58,626 nucleotides of DNA, taken from the NCBI GenBank assembly GCA_018261615.1, contig JAGTSE010000041.1, positions 1-58,626 on the forward strand. The letters are read 5' to 3'. The position numbers and the translations under genes are program-made. Shown one piece after another: positions 8,805 to 16,750 of this stretch; position 1 is the stretch's first letter, and each line of letters starts with the position of its first letter. This stretch comes from Pseudomonadota bacterium. GTDB lineage: Bacteria > Pseudomonadota > Gammaproteobacteria > Enterobacterales > Enterobacteriaceae. The notes under the pieces are model-generated. The model was given only the letters and a program-made list of their open reading frames with translations. It was not told where the DNA came from and made no database searches.

Positions 8805-9695
8805 GTGATCCGCGAAACATCTTTCTCTGGTGTCTGGTGCCCTTCCATCACGCCAATGGACAACGAAGGGAAGCCTGACCTTAGCGCGCTGAGCCAGCAT
8901 ATTGCCCGGCTGGCAGCAGCGAAAATCGATGTGGTCTTGCTGATGGGCAGCATCGGCGAGTTTGCCTCCTTCTCGCTGGAAGAGCGGTTGCTGTTGATCC
9001 GTGAAGCGCGCGGCATGTCGCCGATAACCATGGTGGCTAACGTCTCATCTACCTGCTTTAACGATATTCTGTGGATGGCTGATGAAGCCTGGAGCACCGG
9101 CTATGACGCGGTCATGGTGCTGCCGTCTTACTATTACGGGCAAACGCAAAATCAATTGTTGAGCTACTTCCGCGCCCTGGGCAAAGCAATAAGCGGCAAA
9201 TGGTTCGCCTATAACTTTCCGGCGCGTACCGGCTGCGATCTGACGCCGGAACTGGTCGCCACCCTGGCTGCAGAATTCCCGGACTTCGCCGGCATCAAAG
9301 ATACCGTCGATTGCCAGTCGCATACCCGCAATATGATTCAGGTAACTGCGCAGGTACGTGAGGATTTTGCCGTGCTGTGCGGCTACGACGAGTACTTTAT
9401 CCCCAATCTACTGGCAGGCGGCGCGGGCGTCATTTCCGGGCTGAATAATGTGATGCCTGAACTGTTTGTCCAGGCGCGGGAAGCGTGGCGACAGGGAGAT
9501 TTACCGACGTTACATGCAATTCAGCAAGAAATTGGCAAATTTATGGCGATCTACGCAATTGGCGACGACTTCGTTACCACCATCAAAACCGTGGTTTCAC
9601 GCAAGTTTGGCTACTGTACGCCGGTTTCACGCAATTTTGGCGGCACGCTGAATGAAGCACAGTGCCAAATTATCGATCGGGTGTTTGGGATTTGA
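8805..9695 (+). CDS. DapA-family aldolase, probable KDG aldolase
   Basis: Class I lyase of the dihydrodipicolinate synthase/N-acetylneuraminate lyase family. The 296-residue TIM barrel has a Tyr in AYNFPARTG (about residue 133) and the Schiff-base Lys in FAGIKDTVD (about residue 161). The segment YNFPARTG.DLTPELVATLA...GIKDT.D closely resembles E. coli YagE, a 2-keto-3-deoxygluconate (KDG) aldolase. Its convergent neighbour kdgT imports KDG, supporting that role by inference. The start is GTG: AGAGG lies 7 bases upstream, and the nearby ATG runs straight into a stop in another frame. Alternative: another 2-keto-acid substrate. Confidence 0.8.
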   Translation: MIRETSFSGVWCPSITPMDNEGKPDLSALSQHIARLAAAKIDVVLLMGSIGEFASFSLEERLLLIREARGMSPITMVANVSSTCFNDILWMADEAWSTGYDAVMVLPSYYYGQTQNQLLSYFRALGKAISGKWFAYNFPARTGCDLTPELVATLAAEFPDFAGIKDTVDCQSHTRNMIQVTAQVREDFAVLCGYDEYFIPNLLAGGAGVISGLNNVMPELFVQAREAWRQGDLPTLHAIQQEIGKFMAIYAIGDDFVTTIKTVVSRKFGYCTPVSRNFGGTLNEAQCQIIDRVFGI

Positions 9696-9714
9696 CCATG
9701 ACGGGACAGTGGCT

Positions 9715-9795
9715 GGATTGGCGGATGGCGCTTATCCGGTCTGCACGCCGATCGGGGGTTTTGTCGGCCCGGTAAGCGTAGTAGCGCCACCGGGC
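9715..9795. repeat. REP/BIME palindromic element
   Basis: Two inverted REP units (GGCGGATGGCGCTTATCCGG-type and GGCCCGGTAAGCGTAG...CGCCACCGGGC-type) lie between the convergent aldolase gene and kdgT. The same sequence class recurs near 20681 and 26111. Confidence 0.8.
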
Positions 9796-9801
9796 AAACC
9801 G

Positions 9802-10785
9802 TTATTTCACCGCGTTACGCATCACCACTTCAGCCTCTCTCGCTTTCACCTTGCGAGACCAGACGGACGTTAAAATCGGTACCAGAATCGACGTGACAAT
9901 CACCGAGGTCGCTACCAGCGAGGTTGCGGCAGGGGCCATCGTTTTAAAGTCTGGCACCATTTCGGCGATCAGCACCGGCGTTGCCACCGCCGCGCCTGCA
10001 GAACTGGAGGCCGCCAGCCCTGCCGTACCATCGCCACCACCAATCAGTTTATCAGCGATAATCAGCGGAATACCGGTAATTACAATCACCGCCATTCCCA
10101 GCAAAATTCCCAACAAACCGGTCTGCGCAATCACGGTTAAATCAATCGTGTTACCCAGTGCGAAAGCAAAAAACGGGATCAACGTCTGCACCGCTTTACT
10201 GAAAAATTCCCGCAATTCCGGATCCAGATTACCCAGCGCGAACCCCACCAGGAAAGGCAGTACCGCGCCGACAAACACATGCGGCTCGAACGAGGCGATT
10301 CCCGCAGTGCCGAGGATAATCATCGTCATCAACGGGCCGGATTCCAGCGACATCAACACGAACGCACCGGCTTCTTCTTTGGTGCCGTACTGCTGCATGA
10401 TTGATGCATACAGCCCGCCGTTGGTCATATCCATCGATGCCACCAGCGCCAGCGTCGACAACCCGGCAAAGAAACCCGCCTCCACACCGTGTTCAGGAAT
10501 CAACCGTGAGGCCACCGCCGCCACCACCCAGGCAACCGCAATTTTGGTCACCACCAGCGTGCCGGACTTACGCAACACGGTGCCGGTGGCGCTCAGTTTG
10601 ATCGAGGCACCCATACAGAAAAACCACACCGCCAGAATCGGCACCGTGCCGATAATCATGCCGTTAGTGAATGAGCCAAAGTATTTTCCCGCGCCGGGAG
10701 CAAAGGTATGGCAGAGAGCGCCGATGAACAAAGGAACCAGCATCATCCCGCCAGGGATTTTTTCGATTGCACGCTTGATTTGCAT
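9802..10785 (-). CDS. kdgT: 2-keto-3-deoxygluconate permease KdgT
   Basis: Inner-membrane proton symporter for 2-keto-3-deoxygluconate, an intermediate of pectin and hexuronate breakdown. The product has 327 residues, the same as E. coli KdgT, with about ten hydrophobic segments and the family segments SFTNGMIIGTVPILAVWFF, MDMTNGGLYASIM and AASSSAGAAVATPVLIAEM. The start MQIKRAIEKIPGG matches the family; an upstream ATG adds five residues. A KdgR-like operator lies about 125 bases upstream. Confidence 0.97.
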   Translation of the reverse strand: MQIKRAIEKIPGGMMLVPLFIGALCHTFAPGAGKYFGSFTNGMIIGTVPILAVWFFCMGASIKLSATGTVLRKSGTLVVTKIAVAWVVAAVASRLIPEHGVEAGFFAGLSTLALVASMDMTNGGLYASIMQQYGTKEEAGAFVLMSLESGPLMTMIILGTAGIASFEPHVFVGAVLPFLVGFALGNLDPELREFFSKAVQTLIPFFAFALGNTIDLTVIAQTGLLGILLGMAVIVITGIPLIIADKLIGGGDGTAGLAASSSAGAAVATPVLIAEMVPDFKTMAPAATSLVATSVIVTSILVPILTSVWSRKVKAREAEVVMRNAVK

Positions 10786-10910
10786 ATCTTCACCTGTCAA
10801 AAAACGTCCGATTTTTTGAGCGCTGCCCCGCTATTTTTGCGGGACAACAGCAGCGCGGATGAAGAGAGGGTAGACCGGGTCTGGCGGAAGAAAAGTGATC
10901 AAACAATCAT

Positions 10911-10930
10911 AATAAAAACAATATTTCATT
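10911..10930. promoter_or_regulatory. Putative KdgR operator upstream of kdgT
   Basis: AATAAAAACAATATTTCATT is an inverted repeat of half-sites AATRAAA with a 6-base spacer, matching the KdgR-box pattern. KdgR represses KDG uptake genes in relatives and is released by KDG. Confidence 0.65.
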
Positions 10931-10977
10931 ATTTTCAGATCAGCGTTCCTTTTTGTTTTACGCGTTAGAAATGGCGT

Positions 10978-11014
10978 AAAAAAACCCCGACGGCCAGGCC
11001 TGACGGGGGTTTTG
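10978..11014 (-). terminator. Terminator after sodA
   Basis: On the minus strand a GC-rich stem (CCCCGTCAGG with CCGTCGGGG, imperfect) is followed by seven T. It lies about 30 bases past the sodA stop. Confidence 0.8.
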
Positions 11015-11044
11015 ACTCACGCTAGCGCGAGGGGGAAATCAAAC

Positions 11045-11665
11045 TTATTTTTTCGCAGCGAAACGTGCCGCAGCTTCGTCCCAGTTCACCACATTCCAGA
11101 ACTCTTTGATGTAGTCCGGGCGACGGTTCTGGAATTTCAGGTAGTAAGCGTGTTCCCACACGTCCAGACCCACGATCGGGAAACCGGACGCGCCAGAGAT
11201 CGCTTCACCCATCAGCGGGGAATCCTGGTTAGCGGTAGAAACCACAGCCAATTTGTCGCCTTTCAGCACCAGCCAGGCCCAACCGGAACCAAAACGCGTG
11301 GCTGCCGCTTTTTCGAATTCAGCTTTGAAGTTGTCTACGGAACCGAAATCACGCTCGATAGCCGCTTTCAGGTCGCCCTGCAGGGTGGTGCCTTTTTTCA
11401 GGCCTTTCCAGAACAGGCTGTGGTTAGCGTGACCGCCTGCGTTGTTACGCAGAACGGTTTTTTTGTCTGCCGGCAGTTGATCCAGTTTGGTGATCAATTC
11501 TTCAGCTGACAGGCTGGCGAACTCCGGCAGGCTTTCCAGCGCGGCATTCGCGTTGTTTACGTAAGTCTGGTGATGTTTAGTGTGATGGATTTCCATCGTC
11601 TGCTTGTCGAAATGAGGCTCAAGGGCATCATACGCGTACGGCAGAGCGGGCAGTGTATAGCTCAT
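11045..11665 (-). CDS. sodA: Manganese superoxide dismutase
   Basis: Mn-dependent enzyme that converts superoxide to hydrogen peroxide and oxygen in the cytoplasm. The product has 206 residues, the same as E. coli SodA. Metal ligands are visible in HHTKHHQTYV (His27), NHSLFW (His82) and DVWEHAYY (Asp168, His172). The start MSYTLPALPYAYDALEP is the family start; two in-frame ATGs just upstream are ignored. Upstream is a Fur-like box. Confidence 0.98.
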   Translation of the reverse strand: MSYTLPALPYAYDALEPHFDKQTMEIHHTKHHQTYVNNANAALESLPEFASLSAEELITKLDQLPADKKTVLRNNAGGHANHSLFWKGLKKGTTLQGDLKAAIERDFGSVDNFKAEFEKAAATRFGSGWAWLVLKGDKLAVVSTANQDSPLMGEAISGASGFPIVGLDVWEHAYYLKFQNRRPDYIKEFWNVVNWDEAAARFAAKK

Positions 11666-11740
11666 TTTCATCTCCATTATTGTCTGGCGGCATATATGTT
11701 AATGCCGCGTAAGCAGTCGGATCATTATAGTTAATTAAAT

Positions 11741-11759
11741 GATATTGAAAATGCTTATC
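11741..11759. promoter_or_regulatory. Fur-box-like site upstream of sodA
   Basis: GATATTGAAAATGCTTATC matches 15 of 19 positions of the classical Fur box. sodA is Fur-repressed in E. coli, so the position makes sense. Confidence 0.6.
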
Positions 11760-11954
11760 AATGCCGTAGTTTTAATAAGGTTATAACGTTTGGTTATGTT
11801 ATTGAAATTGTGAAGCTGCTTACCTCCATCACGCGTTCATTGCCAGCTCGCCATCTATCGCGGCAAACGCCTCAAGGTTAATCTCCTGACTGATTTTTAC
11901 ACTCATCAGGTCGGCTGCTCGTATCCCGACGATAAAAACAAAGAGGATGAGAAA

Positions 11955-12989
11955 ATGAGTAACGCGATTACGATGGGTATTCTTTGGCATTTGATAGGTG
12001 CGGCCAGTGCAGCCTGTTTCTATGCCCCGTTCAAGAAGGTTAAAAATTGGTCCTGGGAGACCATGTGGTCAATCGGCGGCATCGTCTCCTGGTTGATTCT
12101 CCCCTGGGCCGTTAGCACGCTGTTACTTCCTGATTTTTGGGGCTATTACAGCTCGTTCAGCACCTCCACCCTGCTGCCGGTCTTTCTCTTCGGGGCGATG
12201 TGGGGCATTGGTAACATCAACTACGGCCTCACCATGCGCTACCTCGGCATGTCGATGGGCATTGGCATCGCCATCGGCATTACGTTGATTGTCGGTACGC
12301 TAATGACACCGATTATCAACGGTAATTTTGACGTTCTGATCAACACCGGTGGCGGTCGAATGACGCTGCTTGGCGTGCTGGTTGCACTGATCGGCGTCGG
12401 GATTGTGACCCGCGCAGGCCAACTGAAAGAGCGCAAGATGGGCATTAAAGCCGAAGAGTTCAACCTGAAAAAAGGGCTGACGCTGGCGGTGATGTGCGGC
12501 GTGTTTTCCGCCGGAATGTCCTTTGCCATGAATGCAGCCAAACCGATGCACGAAGCCGCTGCGGCGCTGGGTATCGATCCGCTCTACACCGCCTTGCCAA
12601 GTTATGTGGTGATCATGGGGGGGGGCGCGCTGATTAACCTCGGCTTCTGCTTTATTCGGCTGGCAAAACTGAAAAACGTGTCGGTAAAAGCCGACTTCTC
12701 ACTGGCAAAACCGCTGATCATCAGTAACATTCTGCTCTCAGCGCTGGGCGGTTTGATGTGGTATCTGCAATTCTTCTTCTACGCTTGGGGCCATGCCCGC
12801 ATTCCGGCACAGTATGACTACATCAGCTGGATGTTGCACATGAGCTTCTACGTGCTGTGCGGCGGCATTGTCGGGCTGATCCTGAAAGAGTGGAAGAACG
12901 CCGGGCGTCAGCCGGTAAGTGTGCTGAGCCTCGGTTGCGTGGTGATCATTGTCGCCGCCAATATCGTCGGCCTCGGCATGGCGAGCTAA
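11955..12989 (+). CDS. rhaT: L-rhamnose-proton symporter RhaT
   Basis: Inner-membrane carrier importing L-rhamnose with protons. The product has 344 residues, the same as E. coli, with ten hydrophobic segments and highly conserved blocks (FGAMWGIGNINYGLTMRYLG, AGQLKERKMGIKAEEFNLKK). Start ATG has GAGGATGAG upstream. In E. coli rhaT is adjacent to and convergent with rhaR; here the junction is interrupted by a 2.7-kb island, but the rhaT coding sequence is complete. The genome also carries an ABC rhamnose importer, so uptake is redundant. Confidence 0.97.
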   Translation: MSNAITMGILWHLIGAASAACFYAPFKKVKNWSWETMWSIGGIVSWLILPWAVSTLLLPDFWGYYSSFSTSTLLPVFLFGAMWGIGNINYGLTMRYLGMSMGIGIAIGITLIVGTLMTPIINGNFDVLINTGGGRMTLLGVLVALIGVGIVTRAGQLKERKMGIKAEEFNLKKGLTLAVMCGVFSAGMSFAMNAAKPMHEAAAALGIDPLYTALPSYVVIMGGGALINLGFCFIRLAKLKNVSVKADFSLAKPLIISNILLSALGGLMWYLQFFFYAWGHARIPAQYDYISWMLHMSFYVLCGGIVGLILKEWKNAGRQPVSVLSLGCVVIIVAANIVGLGMAS

Positions 12990-13097
12990 TCAGGCAGCAA
13001 CCCGGCTACGATGACGCCACTGACCTGGCGTCATCCCCACTTCCCGGCTAAACACCACCGAAAAGTAGTTACTGTCCTCGAACCCGCATTGCATGGC
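12967..13097. repeat. Left 131-bp direct repeat (rhaT end + rhaR 3' fragment)
   Basis: This segment repeats at 15806-15936 with 127 of 131 identical bases. It holds the last codons of rhaT and, on the minus strand, an orphan copy of the last ~36 codons of rhaR. The four differences are all synonymous in rhaT or rhaR. The rhaR fragment here has no start and is a remnant. Confidence 0.95.
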
Positions 13098-13177
13098 AGT
13101 TCCAATGATTAATTGAGACATGGTGACATAAAGAGAAAAGGGATCGCTTAAAACCCAAGCCATGCCTCTTTGATTAA

Positions 13178-13438
13178 TTACATATTCACATTACGAATTA
13201 GTTTTCTTCGATCTATTAAATTCCCTTCGTTGTCAAAATAACGGCTTGGCCATATTTCTGAAGGTTCCATACCCAGTGCATCCGCAATTAAACACTCCCC
13301 CTTGGGCCATGGCCGCGATAACGCATTGGCGAGAGTGGAAGAACCTAAACCACACTGGCGAGATAAAGCCGCTAATGAGGTATTTCTCTTACGTAGTTGA
13401 GCAATAATATCAGCAGGATGCATATCAATCCTTTTCAT
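13178..13438 (-). CDS. Ner/SfsB-like DNA-binding regulator
   Basis: An 86-residue helix-turn-helix protein of the phage Mu Ner/SfsB (Nlp) family, known as small phage-derived transcription regulators. The pattern is clear: MHPADIIAQLRKRNTSLAAL, then the recognition region SSTLANALSRPWPKGE, and AxALGMEPSEIWPSRYFD. AAAGGAG lies upstream of adjacent GTG and ATG codons; the ATG is chosen. It is divergent from the XRE gene, with a 19-bp palindrome between them, so it may control the island. Low GC marks it as foreign. Confidence 0.88.
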   Translation of the reverse strand: MKRIDMHPADIIAQLRKRNTSLAALSRQCGLGSSTLANALSRPWPKGECLIADALGMEPSEIWPSRYFDNEGNLIDRRKLIRNVNM

Positions 13439-13487
13439 CACGAGTACTCCTTTAAGTTACATCATCAGTTCAAATCCTCACTACAAA

Positions 13488-13506
13488 TACTAAGTAATAC
13501 TTAGTA
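13488..13506. promoter_or_regulatory. Perfect 19-bp palindrome, putative operator
   Basis: TACTAAGTAATACTTAGTA is a perfect inverted repeat (9-bp arms, central A) in the 126-bp gap between the two divergent island regulators. Position and symmetry suggest an operator for one of them. Confidence 0.7.
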
Positions 13507-13564
13507 CATTTTCCACTACCGCATTCCAGAATTGTGATTCTGTTTCCATACTTACAGGATCGTC

Positions 13565-13813
13565 ATGCTGCCGCATCGTTTAAAGGAAGCACGTCTCAAA
13601 GCTGGTCTTTCACAGCAAAAGCTTGGCATTCTCGCAGGTATCGATGAAGCCACAGCAAGTGCACGAATGAACCAATATGAAAGGGGGATTCATACTCCAG
13701 ACTTTGCACTGGCATGCCGCCTTGCAGAAGTACTAAAAATTCCAGCATGCTATTTTTATGCTGTGGAGGATGACCTGGCTGAAGTTATAGCGAATTGGTA
13801 TAAGGAGTTATAA
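13565..13813 (+). CDS. Small XRE-family HTH regulator
   Basis: An 82-residue protein that is almost entirely a Cro/CI-type helix-turn-helix: LKEARLKAGLSQQKLGILAGI (helices 1-2) followed by NQYERGIHTPDFALACRLAEVLKIPACYFY. AGGA lies 6 bases before the ATG. It has no C-terminal effector or protease domain. It lies 78 bases upstream of the 593-residue gene on the same strand, so it probably regulates that gene and itself, much as small XRE proteins guard restriction or defence genes. Confidence 0.88.
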   Translation: MLPHRLKEARLKAGLSQQKLGILAGIDEATASARMNQYERGIHTPDFALACRLAEVLKIPACYFYAVEDDLAEVIANWYKEL

Positions 13814-13891
13814 TCGATTATTAAAATCATGTGATTCAGAGAGATAGTTGTTGTTCAATGAAGAATTTACCTATCTATTCGAGAAAAACTT

Positions 13892-15673
13892 ATGAATATC
13901 ACAAATATAAACCTCACTAAAAGCGCTCAGATTTTCACCATAAAAAAGAGACTTACAAAAGAGTCGATAAATGCTTTTTTTAGGAAATTAAAAAAAGAGG
14001 GAAACTTCCTCTTAAAGGAAACTAAAGAAAATATAACAACAGCCAATGGCGTAAATGCACAATACTCAATTGCAGTATATAAATATCATGAAGAACCGTC
14101 ATTCCTGACAAACACCGACTTATTAGAGTTGAAGTACTGCTTTATATTATTCATCGAAATAGATGACTCTCTGGTTGTATATAAAAAGAATTCTGAATCG
14201 CCAGAGGTGAAGCTCAAAAACTATATAGAAGAATATGATTATAATAAACTTTGCCATTTTAAAGGAAACGACTCCCCCGATTATGAAAAAGTCTCCATGA
14301 ATAACATGTCATTATCAAATGCAGTCGTTCGTTCAAGATCCTATGAAGCATTTCGACTTAATGGAATAATTTCTAATATAACAACAAGCAGAGCAATTCC
14401 TCGAAACTTCAGAATGAAAGTTAAAGATAAGATTTACACTCTAACGCCCAATACTTGCCGGATAACACTGAAAGATAAAAAAACCACATTAAATGATATT
14501 GTTGATTGGTCTAAAGAATTAATAGTAAGCGTAAATGCAGGTTCCAAAAGTGAATTCATATCTAACTTCGCCAGCCCTATTACATTAAAAGAAATCACTG
14601 ACAAAGGAATTGATGTTTCAGCAATATTCATAGGGCTATCGGATTTAGAAGAAGATGTGTTAGGTTCAAACCAAACAAAAACATTGAAATTTGACAATAA
14701 CATTATTCCAGATAAAAAAATAAAACAATTATTCAGAGTTTTTAGATCGTGTCTGAGCATTAAACACAAAATTTGGGTAGGCACGAAGTTTAAGAAACAC
14801 ATCCGAATAGCATTAACTGTCAAATCAATTAGTTTGAGATCAAAACTACTTGATAAGATTTCTATTACGGACATAACAAGTAACGAGATATTATCGTTAA
14901 CACAGTACATTAATTCTAATAGATTATTATCCGCCGTATTTACCAACCCTAATTATAGCTATTGGGCATCTACTTGTTTCGAAGATAAGAAGCTCTTGAA
15001 CAATCTAGATAATTTCCTTAGTTATTTATCTGATAGTTATGATTTTAATGGTGTCCTAAGTGAAAAAGAGAAAGGAGATAATGGTAAATATCCTGACAAT
15101 CTAATATCCTTTCCAAATACGTCTCTTTTTTACAAAATAGAAGAGTGCTTTGATAATGATAATTCCATTGTTATTTGTGACGATATGGGTGATGAATGGG
15201 CAGATCATATCATCATAAATAAGAAAAAGACATCTCCTTCTATTTCATTTATACATGAAAAATTTACGAAAAAAGATAGTTCTGGAGCAGGAGCATTTCA
15301 TGAGGTTGTATCTCAAGCTCTTAAAAACATAGGGAGATTATACGAACCCACATCATCCTTCAAAGAAAAGTATGATAACAAATGGAATGGTAATTATGAA
15401 AACACGCAAATAAAAAGAATAAAAAAAGGCGAAAAATGGGATGATATCGAGAAGGCTCTTCAAACTTTAAACCAATCAACATTAACCACGCGACAAATAG
15501 TGTTAGCAACTCCATTCCTTAACAAGAGTAATATTAAGGAAGAATTTGATAAACTTAAAGCAGAAAAACCTAAAAAACTCAAACCATATCATATTCAACT
15601 TATCTGGCTTTTAAGCACGTTAATTTCCACATGCCAAGACCAAGGAGTAAAGGTCACGATCCTTTGTAAATAA
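13892..15673 (+). CDS. Unknown 593-residue protein, possible nuclease-like C-terminus
   Basis: I cannot assign this protein to a named family. It is soluble (no signal peptide or membrane segment), Lys/Ile/Asn-rich and encoded by very AT-rich DNA. There is no Walker A motif, so it is not an obvious helicase or ATPase. Residues 429-480 contain CDDMGDEWADHI (Asp438), then FIHEK (His455, Glu456, Lys457), then AFHEVVSQALKNIG (Gln475, Lys478). The order Asp...(H)EK...Q is compatible with a divergent PD-(D/E)xK nuclease core (inference). The last 60 residues (ATPFLNKSN... IWLLSTLISTCQDQGVKVTI) form a further alpha/beta-like region. The Shine-Dalgarno is weak. With its XRE neighbour and island setting, phage defence or restriction is a reasonable but unproven guess. 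Confidence 0.8.
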   Translation: MNITNINLTKSAQIFTIKKRLTKESINAFFRKLKKEGNFLLKETKENITTANGVNAQYSIAVYKYHEEPSFLTNTDLLELKYCFILFIEIDDSLVVYKKNSESPEVKLKNYIEEYDYNKLCHFKGNDSPDYEKVSMNNMSLSNAVVRSRSYEAFRLNGIISNITTSRAIPRNFRMKVKDKIYTLTPNTCRITLKDKKTTLNDIVDWSKELIVSVNAGSKSEFISNFASPITLKEITDKGIDVSAIFIGLSDLEEDVLGSNQTKTLKFDNNIIPDKKIKQLFRVFRSCLSIKHKIWVGTKFKKHIRIALTVKSISLRSKLLDKISITDITSNEILSLTQYINSNRLLSAVFTNPNYSYWASTCFEDKKLLNNLDNFLSYLSDSYDFNGVLSEKEKGDNGKYPDNLISFPNTSLFYKIEECFDNDNSIVICDDMGDEWADHIIINKKKTSPSISFIHEKFTKKDSSGAGAFHEVVSQALKNIGRLYEPTSSFKEKYDNKWNGNYENTQIKRIKKGEKWDDIEKALQTLNQSTLTTRQIVLATPFLNKSNIKEEFDKLKAEKPKKLKPYHIQLIWLLSTLISTCQDQGVKVTILCK

Positions 15674-15731
15674 ATCAATAAGCAATTATTAATAATTTCA
15701 TGGAGATATGGTATTGATAATATAACCATGT

Positions 15732-15746
15732 CCCCTTGCAAAGGGG
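15732..15746 (+). terminator. Weak hairpin after the 593-residue gene
   Basis: CCCCTT-GCA-AAGGGG forms a short stem 60 bases after the stop codon, followed by ATTTGCTATTTGG with a poor T tract. It is a possible terminator only. Confidence 0.4.
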
Positions 15747-15805
15747 ATTTGCTATTTGGTTTTAATGGAAAGATTTATTGTTGGTAATCTCAAAGTTACA
15801 TTAGT

Positions 15806-15936
15806 TCGGCCTCGGTATGGCGAGCTAATCAGGCAGCAACCCGGCTACGATGACGCCACTGACCTGGCGTCATCCCCACTTCCCGGCTAAACACCACCGA
15901 AAAATAGTTACTGTCCTCAAACCCGCACTGCATGGC
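15806..15936. repeat. Right 131-bp direct repeat (rhaT tail copy + native rhaR 3' end)
   Basis: Second copy of the rhaT/rhaR junction. Here the rhaR part is the true C-terminus of the intact rhaR gene, while the left 22 bases are an orphan copy of the rhaT tail including its stop codon. Confidence 0.95.
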
Positions 15937-16677
15937 GATTTCGCCGATCATCTGCTCGGAATGCTGGAGCAAATACTGTGCATAGCAGATGCGCAACTGG
16001 CGCAGATAGTGGTTGATAGTCATCCCGGTCTGGGTTCGGAATTGCTGGCGCAGCGCGCGCTCGCTGCACTGCTCCTGCTCGCAAAATTGCTCCAGCGCAA
16101 AGCTGCGATTCAGACTGCCGGAAAGCGCGGTGATCAGCTTATCGAGCAGCGTCTCACTGTGCGTCGCCGCAAGGTTATCGGTAGCAAAACGGTGGCGTTT
16201 GAGCGTCATCACCAGTTGGGCAAGCAGCGTTTCCGCCATCATATTTGCCAGCGGATCGGCTTTGCCACTCTCATGCTCTAACTGCGCAATCACCTGCCGC
16301 GCTTGCGCCATGCCGGTGCTGCCAATACGCCAGTGCGGCGTTCTTGCCACGCCGTTAAGGCCGGGAATATGCGCCGCCCAGTCGAGATTGAGCGTCAATC
16401 GATCCGGACAGTAGATGATATTTTGCAGCACCAGATCGTTGACCGAGGCGTAAGAGTGGCAATCTTCGGCGCGAATATAAAACAGGTCTCCGCGCGTGAT
16501 GCGGTAAGGGCGGTCATTCAGCACATGCAGGCCGTTGCCGCGCCACACCATCACCAGTTCGCAAAACTCATGGGTGTGCTCAGCAAAGACATTTTGTGGA
16601 TAGCGATCGGCCACCGCTACCGATTGTCCGGCACGGGGAAAGAAATCCGTTTTGCGAAGAATCAATTGGCCCGCCAC
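15829..16677 (-). CDS. rhaR: AraC-family activator RhaR
   Basis: L-rhamnose-responsive transcription activator of the rhaSR operon. The product has 282 residues, the E. coli length: an N-terminal cupin-like sugar-binding domain (HTHEFCELVMVWRGNGLHVL) and a C-terminal pair of helix-turn-helix motifs (FCEQEQCSERALRQQF; IAMQCGFEDSNYFSVVF). It is complete even though its 3' end is also the right repeat of the island. It lies 73 bases downstream of rhaS and is co-transcribed with it in relatives. Confidence 0.96.
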   Translation of the reverse strand: MAGQLILRKTDFFPRAGQSVAVADRYPQNVFAEHTHEFCELVMVWRGNGLHVLNDRPYRITRGDLFYIRAEDCHSYASVNDLVLQNIIYCPDRLTLNLDWAAHIPGLNGVARTPHWRIGSTGMAQARQVIAQLEHESGKADPLANMMAETLLAQLVMTLKRHRFATDNLAATHSETLLDKLITALSGSLNRSFALEQFCEQEQCSERALRQQFRTQTGMTINHYLRQLRICYAQYLLQHSEQMIGEIAMQCGFEDSNYFSVVFSREVGMTPGQWRHRSRVAA

Positions 16678-16750
16678 ACACTCACCTCTGCCTTGAACAA
16701 CCTGAAATTATTAGCGGATCTTCGGTAACAAATCGGTGACAGCCTTCGCG

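Larger units (their letters stand above)
13098..15805. mobile_element. AT-rich genomic island between rhaT and rhaR
   Basis: A 2.7-kb insertion with much lower GC than the flanking rha genes, bounded by 131-bp direct repeats of the rhaT/rhaR junction. It carries a Ner/SfsB-like regulator, an XRE regulator and an unknown 593-residue protein. There is no integrase, transposase or terminal inverted repeat that I can see. A single crossover between a circle carrying this junction and the chromosome would give exactly this structure. Confidence 0.8.

Noticed and set aside
9715..9795. REP clusters at 9715, 20681 and 26111 as CRISPR arrays
   Set aside because: They are single or paired palindromic units with no regular spacers and no cas genes.
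9851..10819. Long plus-strand frame of about 320 codons across kdgT
   Set aside because: It is antisense to a clear kdgT gene, has a low-complexity composition and no ribosome site.
13892..15673. The 593-residue protein as a helicase or ATPase
   Set aside because: No Walker A (GxxxxGKS/T) or DEAD-type motif is present in it.
13098..15805. Island as a simple transposon
   Set aside because: No transposase gene and no terminal inverted repeats; the flanking 131-bp repeats are host coding DNA, far longer than a target-site duplication.
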